The translations under genes were made by a program, and so were the position numbers. From Imbricaverruca yamaguchii (taxonomy: Eukaryota > Arthropoda > Thecostraca > Neoverrucidae), in assembly GCA_034440575.1 (NCBI GenBank), contig JAOTOL010001311.1:224501-288500 (forward strand): a DNA stretch of 64,000 nt, written 5' to 3'. Below, piece after piece: positions 10,209-23,908 of this stretch (positions are counted from its first letter, which is position 1; each line of letters opens with the position of its first letter). The notes below the pieces were generated by a model. That model worked only from the letters and a program-made list of their open reading frames with translations, made no database searches and was not told the origin of the DNA.

Positions 10209-11349
10209 GTGTTAGGTGCCTGCGCACCCAACTGGATCTGTATTCAGGTTATCAAATTTCTGTTCGCTTTTATCGGCGAAGTGCTGCTCAACATTATATA
10301 TGCATGCATGACTACAGCTGATATCCCCTCCACTTGGAAACGAACAATAGTAACTCCCATTCACAAATCAGGAGATCCTACGGATCCCTCTAATTATAGG
10401 CCACACTCATTAGCTCCGGTTATCACCAAGATCACTGAGAGGGTAGTGCAGAAACAACTTTATCACTACCTGAACTCAAACCACCTACTGGTCCAAACTC
10501 AGCACGGCTTCAGACCACGCCGCTCACGGAAACCGCTTTTATCTCAGTCACAGACAAAATACTAGCAGCAATGGACCGCTCGGAAGTAGCTATCCTTTGC
10601 ATTCTGGACCTCAGTACATGCTTCAACGTAATAGACCACACCAAACTGCTCACTAAACTAGAACTCCATGGAATCGACACGACTGGTTTATGGCGCATCT
10701 GAGAGGTCACACGCAGGATGTTAGCACTCAGATCAACGCGGAAACAGGCACCTCTCCTTTCTCCCAAACAACGTAGGTGTCTTTCAGGGCTCATCATTAG
10801 GTCCACTCCTCTATTGCACCTTTTCGAGCGACTTCAGTTTGCACGTCCCGGTAGCACACGTCACTCATTTCACAGACGACACACAGGTCCTCATCTGCGG
10901 TCGCAAATCCGATCTCCCAAATTTGCTGTCAGATGGAAACATGTCTGAGTCAACTCTACGACTTCTTCCTTGTTAATAGTTTGAAGGTGAACCCGACCAA
11001 AACTCAGCTTCTTACGTTCGGATCGCGTCAAAACCTTCGTAATATTACCCCGATACGAGTGTGCTTTAGAGACGCAGTGAGAGGTGAGAGCCATTCGTGT
11101 AAGAACCTTGGGATGACATTTAATCGTCACATGTCGTGGAATTCCCAAATGACTAACCTGCGAAACCGTCACACACGTGCAGACTACCACCGGCACCTTC
11201 TATCCATACACAGAGAGGCTGACCGCAGGATATTTCTCTACTCGTCTGTCTTCCACTATAACACACTTCTTACTGAAACAAAAACATCGAGGCTATCCAA
11301 CTCCAAGAAACATGCTAGCTTCAAGAAACTAGCTTATCTCCACGAATAA
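10209..11349 (+). pseudogene. LINE reverse transcriptase, frameshifted
   Basis: The reverse transcriptase core is spread over at least three frames. The first runs to about 10530 (HGFRPRRS). A second carries ETAFISVTDKILAAMDRS through GIDTTGLWRI to about 10700. A third carries NNVGVFQGSSLGPLLY and FTDDTQ to about 10920. The C-terminal part (LYDFFLVNSLKVNPTK, then KNLGMTFNRHMSWNSQ) is at 10940-11160. FTDD lies at 10869-10880. Several indels are needed to explain this, so it cannot make an active enzyme. The DLSxxFxxIDH and xQGSxLGP spacing matches the Jockey/CR1-like group; that assignment is from memory of the families, not a search. Confidence 0.8.
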
Positions 11350-11700
11350 CACTAGTCACACAAAAAAACTTACCCAATGGATGTGTGTGTACTATGAGCT
11401 CACCTTCAGGCGATCGCTTTCCTACCACGTCTATAAACTACTCGTTTATAGCTCGTGTTGCAAGCACCATGTGTGTAGTGCAGCTATTGATATGGGTATT
11501 GTATTATGTTGGTGTACGAATGTCTGTTGCGCTATGTTTCGCTATGTTTGCGCTATGTTTGCGCAAATGTTTCTGTTCCCACTATTGACCACAAATCTAT
11601 TTTTCTTTGTAAATATCTAAATATCTGTGAGTTATACCCAGACTGTCCATAATTGCCACTACACGTGGAGGGCATGTATCGTGAAGTAAATAAATAAATT

Positions 11701-12532
11701 CATCAATGAATAAATAATCTTGGCCATCCCCACTACTGGTACTCACCATGCGCTTAGGAGGATATGGATATGGAAGCAATTTGAGGAAATTAAGGACTGA
11801 TGCTTGAGGAAAGAAAGCTTGAATCTCAGAATGTTCTTTTTAAAGGAAATATTATCTAGATCATGGATTTCAATGACATAGTTATGTTCAAATCACTCCA
11901 TAATCCCCAATCACAAGATGACCATTATTGTTTACGGCTGACTTCCCATTCAAAGCACAATCACTCTGTGATTACGATCCATTTATAGTAGGTCCCACAA
12001 AATGTATCGAACTGTTGATTGGCATTCGATGAAATGAAACCTGTTGATCGTGAATGCCGTATCCTTCCGAAACCAAGATCATGATCATGATATGTGGTGT
12101 GTGGTGTGTGGTGTGTGTGTGTGTGATGTGTGTGTGTGTGTGTGTCAAAGATTTAAGTGGTCTAATGACTTAACCCGCCTTCGAGCGGGAGCGATGACGG
12201 AGTCGTGAGTTTGTATACATGAGTCTCCTAGGCTGTTCTCAATACTCAGACCGCCAGGGGGCTTATCACTATTACGGCTGGGCTGATTAAACAAGTGCAA
12301 ACGGCCAACGACAGTGCCGTGGTGTGTCGCCTCAGAAAACATAAACTGTGCTTTAAGTGCGGATGAATGTCATCGCGTGGCTGCCGAGCCTCCCCCCCCC
12401 CCCCTCCTCCCGTTCGGCGTGGTATGCACTGTGTTCAAGGCATATCAGTGATTGTCATAGATAATTGCTTGCAATGTCGTGGAAACTTTCTGCATAGTAA
12501 CTTCTATAATGACTGTTTAGTTTTTTAAATTC
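11701..12532. other. SLC6 intron, with a GT-rich microsatellite
   Basis: 12093-12145 is a TGTGG/TG-rich array and 12392-12405 a poly-C run. No gene was recognised. Confidence 0.5.
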
Positions 12533-12536
12533 TTAA

Positions 12537-13392
12537 CCCGAGGGTAAACATTTCGAGACTACTTTTTCATTAATCCGCGCCGTCTTTCCGGTCAATCCTC
12601 ACGCCCGTCTCGGGGGGGGGGGCGGTTGAAGACTCCCCTCTAAAATCCAAACTAAGCATCGCACGAAAACGAAAGAGGTGTCACCAGGAAACTCCCGACG
12701 AGTAGGGTCCGGGTCCACCCTCCAAAATAATTTCCACAAAAAAGTGACGTCACCAGGCGGCTAGATTTTCATGACTTTTCACGACTTACATTATATTTTT
12801 GACTGTGGAATTCATTTTTGGGATATATGAGAAAAAAAAAGTATTTGGAATGAGAAAAGGACAGCGAAATCGACTAGGTCTAAACAAAAATTTGGCCCAC
12901 AAAAATAAAAATAAAATATTTTGTTGAAATTTCACAATTTTGATTTCCAAGTTTTATTTAATTTTCCTTCTCCAATGGGTAGAGAAGACCGAGAAACGTT
13001 GTTGGAAGTCAGCTTGCCCCAATAAAAAATGCTTACGTTAGCCAGAATCCTATATTTGAACTGCAATTTGGCAAATACGCAAAATTAATATGTAGTCAAA
13101 AACGAAAGAAATAAAAAATTCCCCTTGTACGTTTTGTTGCATCCGTAAGGATAAGCAAACGCTGAAAGTTTCATTAAAGTATTTGTATCCGCTAAAGCGT
13201 GACGACTGGTTGAACGTTTTTGGAGGTGACCTCACTTAACTTTGACTAACTCGTTGACCCTAGGTGACCTGACCTAAAAAGTTTGAATCAGCATGTCAAA
13301 TTGATGTGGGAAAAGGTATGCCAAATTTGGGCGCACTGCCGTGCGCTGGGGAGGGAGGGGTGGGGAGGGGCGGTTGAAGACCCCCCAAAGGG
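12537..13392 (-). mobile_element. Non-coding TTAA-flanked element, copy 2 (inverted)
   Basis: TTAA at 12533-12536 and 13393-13396 flanks CCCGAGGG... and ...AAAGGG. On the minus strand it follows copy 1 along its length (TGATGTGGGAAAAGGTATGC near 13300; GAAAACGAAAGAGGTGTCA near 12666). Length 856 bp against 852 for copy 1. No usable frame. It lies inside the SLC6 gene. Confidence 0.75.
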
Positions 13393-13396
13393 TTAA

Positions 13397-13962
13397 TAGT
13401 TCTTACATGGAATGACAATATTTTGAAGTTAAATATTAACGCATCACCAGAACATCACATGCTATGTTACAACGAATCGTCTATCGTTCCCCGTGTACAG
13501 AGACTAAATAATTAGTTAACTTATTTATGCATCAATGTGTTTATTTTACTCGAAATGTATGACGTCACGCAGTCGTCACTCACGTCTGACCTATCATGAC
13601 CTTATAGATGGTCATTTGGCACAAGACGAATAATTGATGATCTAAAAGTTTGTGAAAATGTTCTGTACATATTCCAACGCGCTTAATGTTATCTTGAATA
13701 TACAATTGCGGACAGACCTGATCCTCCTCACCATCCTGGGTAAGGTCGGGTTAAATGACTATTAATCACCTCAGCACCTCAGCACTCAATTGCTCATCTG
13801 TCTGCAAAACTTGCATCAATACCAGTGGTGTAGCCAGGATTTGGTTTAGAAGCGAGTGGGGATATCTGAAGAGTATCCGCCCCCCGCCCCATGTTTCGAA
13901 ACTTCTCAGATTTCTGGCACTTTGCTCCCAAAGTGCCGACAGTAAAACACACAATCACATGC
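13397..13962. other. SLC6 intron with an eroded transposon end
   Basis: 13825-13895 reads GTGTAGCCAGGATTTGGTT followed by a GGGG / CCGCCCCCCGCCCC region, a form common at the ends of invertebrate DNA elements. No gene was recognised. Confidence 0.4.
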
Positions 13963-13963
13963 A

Positions 13964-14005
13964 TGTGTATATATGTATATATATATGCATGCATATATAT
14001 ATATG

Positions 14006-14068
<63 letters not shown>
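13964..14068. repeat. (TA)n microsatellite
   Basis: Interrupted ATGTATATATATGCATGC sequence followed by about 30 uninterrupted TA units. Frames here are low-complexity artefacts. Confidence 0.95.
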
Positions 14069-14069
<1 letters not shown>

Positions 14070-14309
14070 ATAAATATATCGATAGATGGACAGATAATAG
14101 TCAGGAAATGATTCGAAAACAATTCATGTTGCTGGCGACATCAACCGACAAGAAAAGCCTACTACGGGAAATAAAGAGATACTAGGACATTATTAATGAA
14201 GACATGCATATTATGTCCTTGGATAACATAGTTGCTCATCTGAATACATACGATTGCCTGTTTCTGTTGATATGACAATAAATAGTTCAATGGCGGGGTC
14301 GTTCATGGT

Positions 14310-14600
14310 ACTGATGGGGTCCACATCGCTGCATCTTTTCAACGCCTTCATACTTTCTCAAGATGAGACATAAATGCCAGCGGGAAAAATACGTGCAATA
14401 CTTCAGGACAAGGGAAAGTCTAGCAATAGGCCTGACCAGACATTCCAAGCCAATCCATACTAACATTACGCTTTTTCTTAACTGGCGTCACACCAGTCCA
14501 ATGCGAAGCAGCTGACAACGCTCGAGCGGCCAACACCACAGCTGTTGTGGGGCTGTCTGTTCCAACATCGCTGCAGCGACCGTGGCTGATGGGGGAGCTG
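14310..14600 (+). repeat. Dispersed repeat, copy at 43345-43610
   Basis: Both copies, in the same orientation, contain TTTCTNAANATGAGAC, ATGCCAGYGGGAAAAAT, and then GCGAAGCAGCTG followed by GAGCGGCC. The following sequence (14600-14770 here) is rich in TGGGRCGGCCGT-like words. Non-coding and old. Confidence 0.6.
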
Positions 14601-16110
<1,510 letters not shown>

Positions 16111-16783
16111 AGCGAGATAGCACATATTGCCACATAGCGGAGAACTAATGTACTGGCAATGCATGCCGAGGCATCGGAAGCGTTTTTATCTGAGGGCTGG
16201 TTTCACTGTGCTCAGTGAAATGCACAGATGTGAATGTGATTTCCACAATGCAAGATGGAATGATTCAAAATATAAGTGATTACATACGGAAATTGAAGTA
16301 CTCCCTAGCCGACAGTCTAGTGTGGCATCGGTTATTGGTACACCCCCCCTTCACTACCGTCAAGTGGCCAAATCTTTAGCAGAATTTGCATGAGGTAGAT
16401 AGAAGATTGAAAGGTAGATGTTTTTTAATCACTCCCAGCGAGCTTTTCCGTCAGTGCAAGAGCTAGACAGATCATGGGTACAATCATGCCTATCCGCCAA
16501 TCAGTAAAACAAATGATGCCAAACGTCTGAAAGTGAAATTATTAGCTGCAGAAAATCCAGAAATACAATAAACAAAGCAACACTTGATTTCGGCACATTT
16601 GAACCGGCCAGAAAATGACATGTGTATGCATGCACCCAGGATTTTGCATAGTAACTGATGCACTCCAGTGTGCTATTGATTGACTCTACGGAGTGGCCGC
16701 GAAATATGCTGATATTCTCTCTGGTGACCTGTCCCGACAACATGGCGACCCCCACTGGATCCCAGGGCGCGGTGTGAACTCAC
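16111..16783. other. SLC6 intron
   Basis: No gene or repeat recognised between the compound microsatellite and the transporter exon. Confidence 0.45.
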
Positions 16784-16869
16784 TGGAAGAACTCGTCGGT
16801 CGGTGTGCGGCGCACCCAGCTGCCGTTGGCCACGGCCGGCGATGTCCGGTTACCGCCGTCTCCCCGCAG
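16784..16869 (-). CDS. SLC6 transporter, extracellular loop 2 exon
   Basis: 86-bp exon found from phase logic. The exon at 25445 ends in phase 0 and the one at 9120 begins with a single leftover base, so a 3n+2 exon is required between them. Minus-strand sequence here has an acceptor (GGTGTCCGACAG) and a donor (CCA|GTGAGTTC) that give exactly 28 codons plus two bases. The product ends TPTDEFF and then H at the junction, followed by NKMLQ; an EF(W/F) pair just before such a sequence is usual in SLC6 loop 2. It includes two N-glycosylation sequons, NRT and NGS, as expected for this heavily glycosylated loop. The rest of the loop is poorly conserved, so the acceptor choice is less certain than the donor. 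Confidence 0.75.
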
Positions 16870-16899
16870 CTGTCGGACACCAAGAGTACTGGATGGTCA

Positions 16900-16930
16900 G
16901 CTGTCGGTCAGCTGTCGGTCAGCTGTCGGC
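16900..16930. repeat. 11-bp triplicate
   Basis: CAGCTGTCGGT is repeated three times in tandem, about 30 bases upstream (gene sense) of the acceptor of the loop-2 exon. Confidence 0.8.
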
Positions 16931-17303
16931 ACGTCTGGCAAAGCTCCGGCAACACCACGGTTTTGTCCACGGCAGTGGCGGCAACTGGTCTTTAGCAAGT
17001 TAGACTAGCCTGCACTGGCCAGAGCCGGCCAAACGGTAAAAACGTGGCTTCCTGAATATTTCGTTTAAATTGATGTTTGATATGGAAAACAACGGAAAGA
17101 ATATGCATTGAGCATTGCTGTAGTGTACTTAGAATATATGCATTTGCACCATGCCAATCACCATTAGTCAGCTGATCCCCAATGTGTGTTCTTGCATCCA
17201 GCATCCGGTTAGTAACATTTCTGAGGCCGGTAAGAATCGGCGCCGATGAATGCACGGTAAAACAAATTGTAGCAATGCATTACTAAAGTCATCATCTGTG
17301 AAC

Positions 17304-17304
<1 letters not shown>
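16931..17304. other. SLC6 intron
   Basis: Nothing recognised. Confidence 0.4.
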
Positions 17305-17305
<1 letters not shown>

Positions 17306-17372
<67 letters not shown>

Positions 17373-17376
17373 TATG

Positions 17377-17446
<70 letters not shown>

Positions 17447-17449
17447 CCT
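17306..17449. repeat. (TA)n-(TG)n microsatellite
   Basis: About 30 TA units, a short GATATGTATATA interruption, then about 24 TG units. Confidence 0.95.
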
Positions 17450-17925
17450 ATTTATTGTGAAAAGAAATCAGTCACAACCGATGGTTAGTTGCCAAGATCG
17501 ACATTTTGTTGTTGGAAAGACTATTATTAGAATATAGGCACTCTATATCTATCTAGGAATTGTAATTTTGATATAAAATAACACAAAAAGCATTCATAGC
17601 TCCCTCCTCAAACAAATTTGTTTTACCATTGATAGTCCTGATATATTGGATAGCGCTATGTTTTAAGCATCAATATTTTACAATTCCAGCCAAGTAACGA
17701 AAATCACAACCAAAGCACAATTTTTCTCACATTTTGCTGCTTGGTAGTTAAAACCAGCTTTCTCCATGTGATTTAAACCACAGTTTCGAACGAATATGTT
17801 CACACAGCAATTCAAACGAGCTACCCTGGCTGTCGAACCCCATATATACAACGTGGTTCAACACAAACATAACCAGTCAAGGCCTAGTCAACTGTGACAC
17901 ATTAAAAACAGGATATATACCCCAC
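17450..17925. other. SLC6 intron
   Basis: AT-rich, nothing recognised. Confidence 0.4.
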
Positions 17926-18030
17926 CCACCATCACAAACAGGAACTGTACCCCACCCACCATCACAAACAGGAACTGTACCCCACCCACCATCACAAACA
18001 GGAACTGTACCCCACCCACCATCACAAACA
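17926..18030. repeat. 33-bp tandem repeat
   Basis: About three units, each containing ACCCCACCCACCATCACAAA followed by CAGGAACTGT. The last units are nearly identical; the first is a variant (ATATATACC). Confidence 0.9.
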
Positions 18031-18510
18031 CATGCTCAACCGTCGAACATGCTCAACTTCTGGCAGAAATATTCCACCAATCAATGTGCATTTTATTACC
18101 AATCACCAGCATACCAGTCATTATTTGGGGCGTGGGTCAGGAGATGAAGGGTGCGTCGACATTGAAGAAGTAGCGAGAACACCCAACTTGGCCGTACAGC
18201 AACATATGGCATGACGAACCAAGTGGGCAATGCAAATAAAACCAGATAGCAAATATAGTAATGGGGGTGGGGCGATTATCGTGGCACATTTCGTGTCTGA
18301 TCGGCCCGACTTCAGCCGGGTACGTTTCTGAACGGATGGACTCGGGCGATGTAAGCACGTGTGAGGAAGTCAGCAATCCGAGCTGGTTAGAGATGATGTT
18401 GCAGTGCCTCGACAGGATGTGAGCCCGTCAGCACAATCGCCAACACCACCAGCCGGCCGCCGGGCCGCTCGCGCTACCACGCCCCCTACCCCTCACCGCT
18501 GAAGATCTGC
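18031..18510. other. SLC6 intron
   Basis: No gene or repeat recognised between the 33-bp array and the 15-bp minisatellite. GC content rises toward the array (18430-18500). Confidence 0.35.
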
Positions 18511-19967
18511 GTCAGGGTGTGGGCCGTCAGGGTGTGGGCCGTCAGGGTGCGGGCCGTCAGGGTGCGGACCGTCAGGGTGTGGGCCGTCAGGGTGCGGGCC
18601 GTCAGGGTGCGGACCGTCAGGGTGCGGACCGTCAGGGTGCGGACCGTCAGGGTGCGGGCCGTCAGGGTGCGGACCGTCAGGGTGCGGACCGTCAGGGTGT
18701 GGGCCGTCAGGGTGCGGGCCGTCAGGGTGCGGACCGTCAGGTGCGGACCGTCAGGGTGCGGACCGTCAGGTGCGGACCGTCAGGTGCGGACCGTCAGGGT
18801 GTGGACCGTCAGGTGCGGACCGTCAGGGTGCGGGCCGTCAGGGTGCGGACCGTCAGGGTGTGGGCCGTCAGGGTGCGGGCCGTCAGGGTGCGGACCGTCA
18901 GGGTGCGGACCGTCAGGGTGCGGACCGTCAGGGTGCGGGCCGTCAGGGTGCGGACCGTCAGGGTGCGGACCGTCAGGGTGCGGACCGTCAGGGTGCGGAC
19001 CGTCAGGGTGTGGGCCGTCAGGGTGTGGGCCGTCAGGGTGCGGACCGTCAGGTGCGGACCGTCAGGGTGCGGACCGTCAGGTGCGGGCCGTCAGGTGCGG
19101 ACCGTCAGGGTGCGGACCGTCAGGCTGCGGACCGTCAGGGTGTGGGGCGTCAGGGTGCGGACCGTCAGGGTGCGGACCGTCAGGGTGCGGACAGTCAGGG
19201 TGCGGGCCGTCAGGGTGCGGACCGTCAGGGTGTGGGCCGTCAGGGTGTGGACCGTCAGGGTGCGGGCCGTCAGGGTGCGGACCGTCAGGGTGCGGACCGT
19301 CAGGTGCGGACCGTCAGGGTGCGGGCCGTCAGGGTGCGGACCGTCAGGGTGTGGGCCGTCAGGGTGCGGACCATCAGGGTGCGGACCGTCAGGGTGCGAA
19401 CCGTCAGAGTGCGGGGCGTCAGGGTGCGGACCGTCAGGGTGCGGACCGTCAGGGTGCGGACCGTGGGTGCGGACCGTCAGGGTGCGGACCGTCAGGGTGT
19501 GGGCCGTCAGGGTGTGGGCCGTCAGGGTGCGGACCGTCAGGGTGCGGACCGTCAGGGTGCGGACCGTCAGGGTGCGGGCCGTCAGGGTGCGGACCGTCAG
19601 GGTGCGGACCGTCAGGGTGCGGACCGTCAGGGTGTGGGCCGTCAGGGTGCGGACCGTCAGGGTGCGGGCCGTCAGGGTGCGGACCGTCAGGGTGCGGACC
19701 GTCAGGGTGCGGACCGTCAGGGTGCGGACCGTCAGGGTGCGGACCGTCAGGGTGTGGACCGTCAGGGTGCGGACCGTCAGGGTGCGGGCCGTCAGGGTGC
19801 GGACCGTCAGGTGCGCACCGTCAGGGTGCGGACCGTCAGGGTGCGGACCGTCAGAGTGCGGACCGTCAGGGTGCGGACCGTCAGGGTGCGGACCGTCAGG
19901 GTGCGGACCGTCAGGGTGCGGACCGTCAGGGTGTGGGCCGTCAGGGTGCGGACCGTCAGGCGCGCTG
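18511..19967. repeat. 15-bp GC-rich minisatellite, about 97 units
   Basis: The unit is GTCAGGGTGCGGACC with variants GTGCGGGCC, GTGTGGGCC, GTGTGGACC and one-base-shorter forms (GTCAGGTGCGGACC). Because 15 is a multiple of three, frames stay open on both strands for hundreds of codons (GADRQ, GCGPS and VRTVR repeats in the three plus frames), but there is no start context, conserved flank or single consistent frame, since the 14-bp variants shift it. I read it as non-coding intronic satellite. Variant order is partly repeated, which suggests higher-order blocks. Confidence 0.97.
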
Positions 19968-20342
19968 ATGCCCCGTTGTGCTATCATTCAGCTCCTTCGT
20001 TTGCGAAGCCAAGTTTTTAGGTTGTGTCTTAGAGAAGCTGCTCTGACAGAATTGGTTTACGATTTGGGATAATTCAGAGTATTATTGTATGGGTGTGCGC
20101 ATGTGATGGAGCCATTCATTGATGCATCGGATGGTGGGCTGGGCACAGTGCTCCTGCACGACGTCCCAATGTGACACATGTTGCTGTTGTGGGCCAAGGC
20201 TGCCGGTAGGCGTCTAGCCACACTTCAATTTACTCAACAACTGTCAATAATGATTTTCCTATGCACTGACATGTTTGCATGCGGAAAAGAATGATAGGTA
20301 TTGCCGACCCTGCACCCTCACTAAAACTACGTGGTGAGACGA
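19968..20342. other. SLC6 intron
   Basis: Nothing recognised. Confidence 0.35.
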
Positions 20343-20434
20343 GTGGGATCACTAAGTGGAATTTATATCGTGTGTACATATATGTATATATATATACACG
20401 TATACACCATATAAATTCCACTTATTGATCCCAC
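20343..20434. repeat. Long near-perfect inverted repeat (hairpin)
   Basis: Arms 20343-20368 and 20409-20434 pair at 25 of 26 positions (GTGGGATCACTAAG... against ...CTTATTGATCCCAC), with a 40-base TA-rich loop that can extend the stem (CGTGT..ACACG). It could be a tiny foldback/MITE or a small-RNA hairpin; nothing decides between these. Confidence 0.85.
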
Positions 20435-21975
20435 CTGATCTGGCCCGACCCTCCCAAACCTAGCAGTCATGCCTTTGCAGCCTTAAAACGTCTTTGTAGC
20501 AGTGCTTCATGTTCGTCATATTTTCCCAGGAATATACCTGCTCTTTTAATATTCGATTCGTGTTCTAGAACCTTCCATCTCTTCAACTTCTGTGACGCAT
20601 TCACAATATCCGTGCAAAGAAAGGGATTTGTGGTTGCACTTATTGTGCCAGCACAGTGCACAGGTAGAGGCGTGCATTTCACCACCGGCCGGTGGCTATG
20701 CCGTCATGCCACAGCACCTACGTTCATCAGGGTCAGGCGATGGACCGGCGTAACTCAATGTTGGGCGATTGCATCGCTGATGTCATTTCGATAGAGGCTC
20801 CGTACTGTGTGGCTGTGTGCGGAATTAGTTGAGCAGAAAGGCTTTGTGGGAATAAGGGCTGTAGCGCACTGTTGCACCTAAGCTTATTCGACAACTCTGC
20901 ATGGTTTTTACCTCATTTAGCTCAATATGCGCAATGGAATATTTGTGAAAATTACTCGCCTGGATGGAGTGCGAAATTCCTCCGTGCCCCCCCTCCCCTG
21001 TCCATTCGGTGATCTCAGAAATTGTGAAAGTTGGAAATACGAAAGTTCCAGGATGACTGGAGATCGTAGGACAATTTCTTGTGTGCATATTTTGTGAGCA
21101 TAGGTCAATTCCTTCTGGGAAATGAGGTCAAATGTGTTGAATGCATGTTCCTGGGAAATACAGTACAACTGGAGATTACCAACTTGGTTCATGCAGTCAA
21201 TGACACAACAAACCCAAATACATGGTTGCTTGACTCAGATTGGTGTGTAATATCGGGCAATACCCCGAGCAGTGTGGTTTTATATATCGTTAAAATATAA
21301 CACCAGCAGTCAATAGGCAAGTGGCCCGAGGTAACAGTAGCAGCTGACCCTAGATAACAGCAGGTGTGCATCTGCACACCACTGATATGTTATATTCTGA
21401 AGACAAGGAATATTGTGAAAGCAATGAAGACTCGGAACAGTTGACACCTACAATCGTATCAATTACGCAATTTTGACATCATGTATGGTGACCTCGACCT
21501 TAATATTCCTCACTGAATTCCTCAGGATTTTACTTTGAGTTACTGTAGGTTCACGGCAGCTACCTTGATCTGCTAGATTTATAGTGAAAGCAGCAATTGC
21601 TAAGGTATTTACATCTGAATCACTGTTTAAAAAAAAACTACTCAGATATTGACATTGGCATTCATGAATATGAATCCATTGACAGCATACGCACTGACTT
21701 CGTAATATCTTTAATCAGCATGCATGCTGCAGACTACTAATTTCATCGGAACGTCAAAATAAGTTCCCATCAAACTAGTTTCGGGTTGCTTTCATGTCCC
21801 ATGCTTTGTGTTGGTCAAACATGACTTGGACATAAATAGTGTTTTTTTAAATACTTTTTGTGGTATTTGGTATGTATTGGACATTTGCCTACACCGTCTC
21901 GGCGTCCGCTAGGCTGAAGCGTGTGACAATGTATAGTCGAGCACTACTCACTATAGCACTACCCACTATAGCACT
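20435..21975. other. SLC6 intron
   Basis: No gene recognised. Short frames on both strands lack domains. 20982-21000 is C-rich. Confidence 0.35.
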
Positions 21976-22017
21976 ATGATTATGCTGCCACACTGGTTAG
22001 TGTGTCAGCATAATCAT
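21976..22017. repeat. Compact hairpin with 19-bp stem and GGTT loop
   Basis: ATGATTATGCTGCCACACT, loop GGTT, then AGTGTGTCAGCATAATCAT: 18 of 19 pairs. Just upstream, an ACTATAGCACTACCC-like 17-bp word is partly duplicated (21950-21975). Confidence 0.85.
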
Positions 22018-22765
<748 letters not shown>

Positions 22766-23086
22766 TCACTACGGTTTCAACATTGCTACACGACTGAAGT
22801 GTTGAAATTGTGAAGTATTGTAACACGTAGTGTTAACAGCGATGCTAGTTGTAGGTGATCATGCCACAGTGTACGCTATTTGAATATTTTCCTTCGTTAT
22901 TATGGCACAAACATTTGATGGGATGATGGGTGCGCATACTTCCGTCAAATGCGCTCTTTCAGCAAGGCAGATACGAGACAATCCCACAACAACATCCAGG
23001 CCGAAGGCTTCTTCCTAACCATTCCAAAAAAGATCCTACATTTTAACGCCAATAGAGGTTAATTAGATAATCAGCAAATTGGTTAG
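22766..23086. other. SLC6 intron
   Basis: Nothing recognised. Confidence 0.35.
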
Positions 23087-23908
23087 CCAGCGCCGTCTCG
23101 TGGAGGGGGATTGATAGGCGCTCCACACTAGGGTTTTCGGCGGATAGTAAAACAACGGCGTGCGGAAGCATAGCGAAATTTGGCATACCTTTTCCCACAT
23201 CAATTTCGTATGTTGTGTATACATTTTTAGGTCAAGTCTTCTAGGGCTAACGAGTTCGTCAAGGTCAAGCGAGGTCACCCCCAGAAAAGTTCCACCAGTC
23301 GTCACACTTTGACGGATAAAGATATCTTAATGAAACTTTCCGCGTTTGCTTATCTTTAGGGACGGAACAAAACGCATCAGAACACTTTTACCGTTAAAAA
23401 AGCGTATTAGTTTTGCATATTTTCACATTGGAGCTAGAATAGAAGATTCTGGCTGAAATAAGTATTCTTTTGTGAGAAAAAGTTGAATTCGAACAATTTT
23501 GTTTTCGGTTCGCTCCACCCACTAAAAAAGAAAATGAAAGAAAATGTAAAACTCAAAATAATGAACTTTGGAAAGTTTTGGGTGGACAAAACAATTTAGC
23601 GCCATGGTCCATTTCGCCTCCCTTTTCTGATTCCAAATAATCTTTGTTTTGTTTTTGAAACCCCTCCAAAATTAACTCCTAAGAGCCAACAACTTGACGT
23701 AAGACATGAAAATATAGGCCCACTAGACACGTCACTTTTGGAGAATTGGAGAGTGGCATCTGACTCTACTCGTCGAGCGCTTTCCGATGACACCTCTTTC
23801 GTTTTCGTGTGACGTCTAGTTTGGATATTAGAGGGGGTTTTCATCAACCCCCTCCCCCCCCCCCTCCCGAGATGAGGTGTGAGGATATGACCGGAAAGAC
23901 GGGGAGGG
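23087..23908 (+). mobile_element. Non-coding TTAA-family element, copy 3 (diverged)
   Basis: Same orientation as copy 1. Shares CATACCTTTTCCCACATCAA, AAGGTCAAGCGAGGTCAC, GTCGAGCRCTTTCCGATGAC and TGACCGGAAAGACGG in the same order. The flanks are degenerate (TTAG on the left, TTGG on the right), so it is older than the other two copies. Confidence 0.7.

Larger units (their letters stand above)
9633..11700 (+). mobile_element. Degraded 5'-truncated non-LTR retrotransposon (LINE)
   Basis: Reverse transcriptase motifs occur in the expected order but in shifting frames: STWKRTIVTPIHKSGDP...NYRPHSL near 10335-10420, TQHGFRPRRS near 10495, CILDLSTCFNVIDH near 10600, VFQGSSLGPLLY near 10780-10815, HFTDDTQVLI near 10866-10895, and SLKVNPTKTQLLTFGS near 10980-11025. 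FTDD is the catalytic box. No endonuclease domain is visible, so the 5' end is missing. The 3' tail (11635-11700) ends in AAATAAATAAAT-type repeats. The element lies in an SLC6 intron, antisense to the gene. Its tail is shared with 50185-50245. Confidence 0.85.

Noticed and set aside
16686..17008. Overlapping frames of 65 to 100 codons on both strands around the loop-2 exon
   Set aside because: Only the splice-bounded minus frame ending DEFF(H) fits the transporter; the others lack homology.
17926..18030. Regular repeats that might suggest a CRISPR array
   Set aside because: The units are directly adjacent without unique spacers and the context is an animal intron.
18517..20072. Very long open frames (416 to 517 codons) across the 15-bp array, and 298 codons on the minus strand
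   Set aside because: They are produced by a stop-free repeat whose length is a multiple of three. All plus frames are equally open, and 14-bp variants switch the frame.
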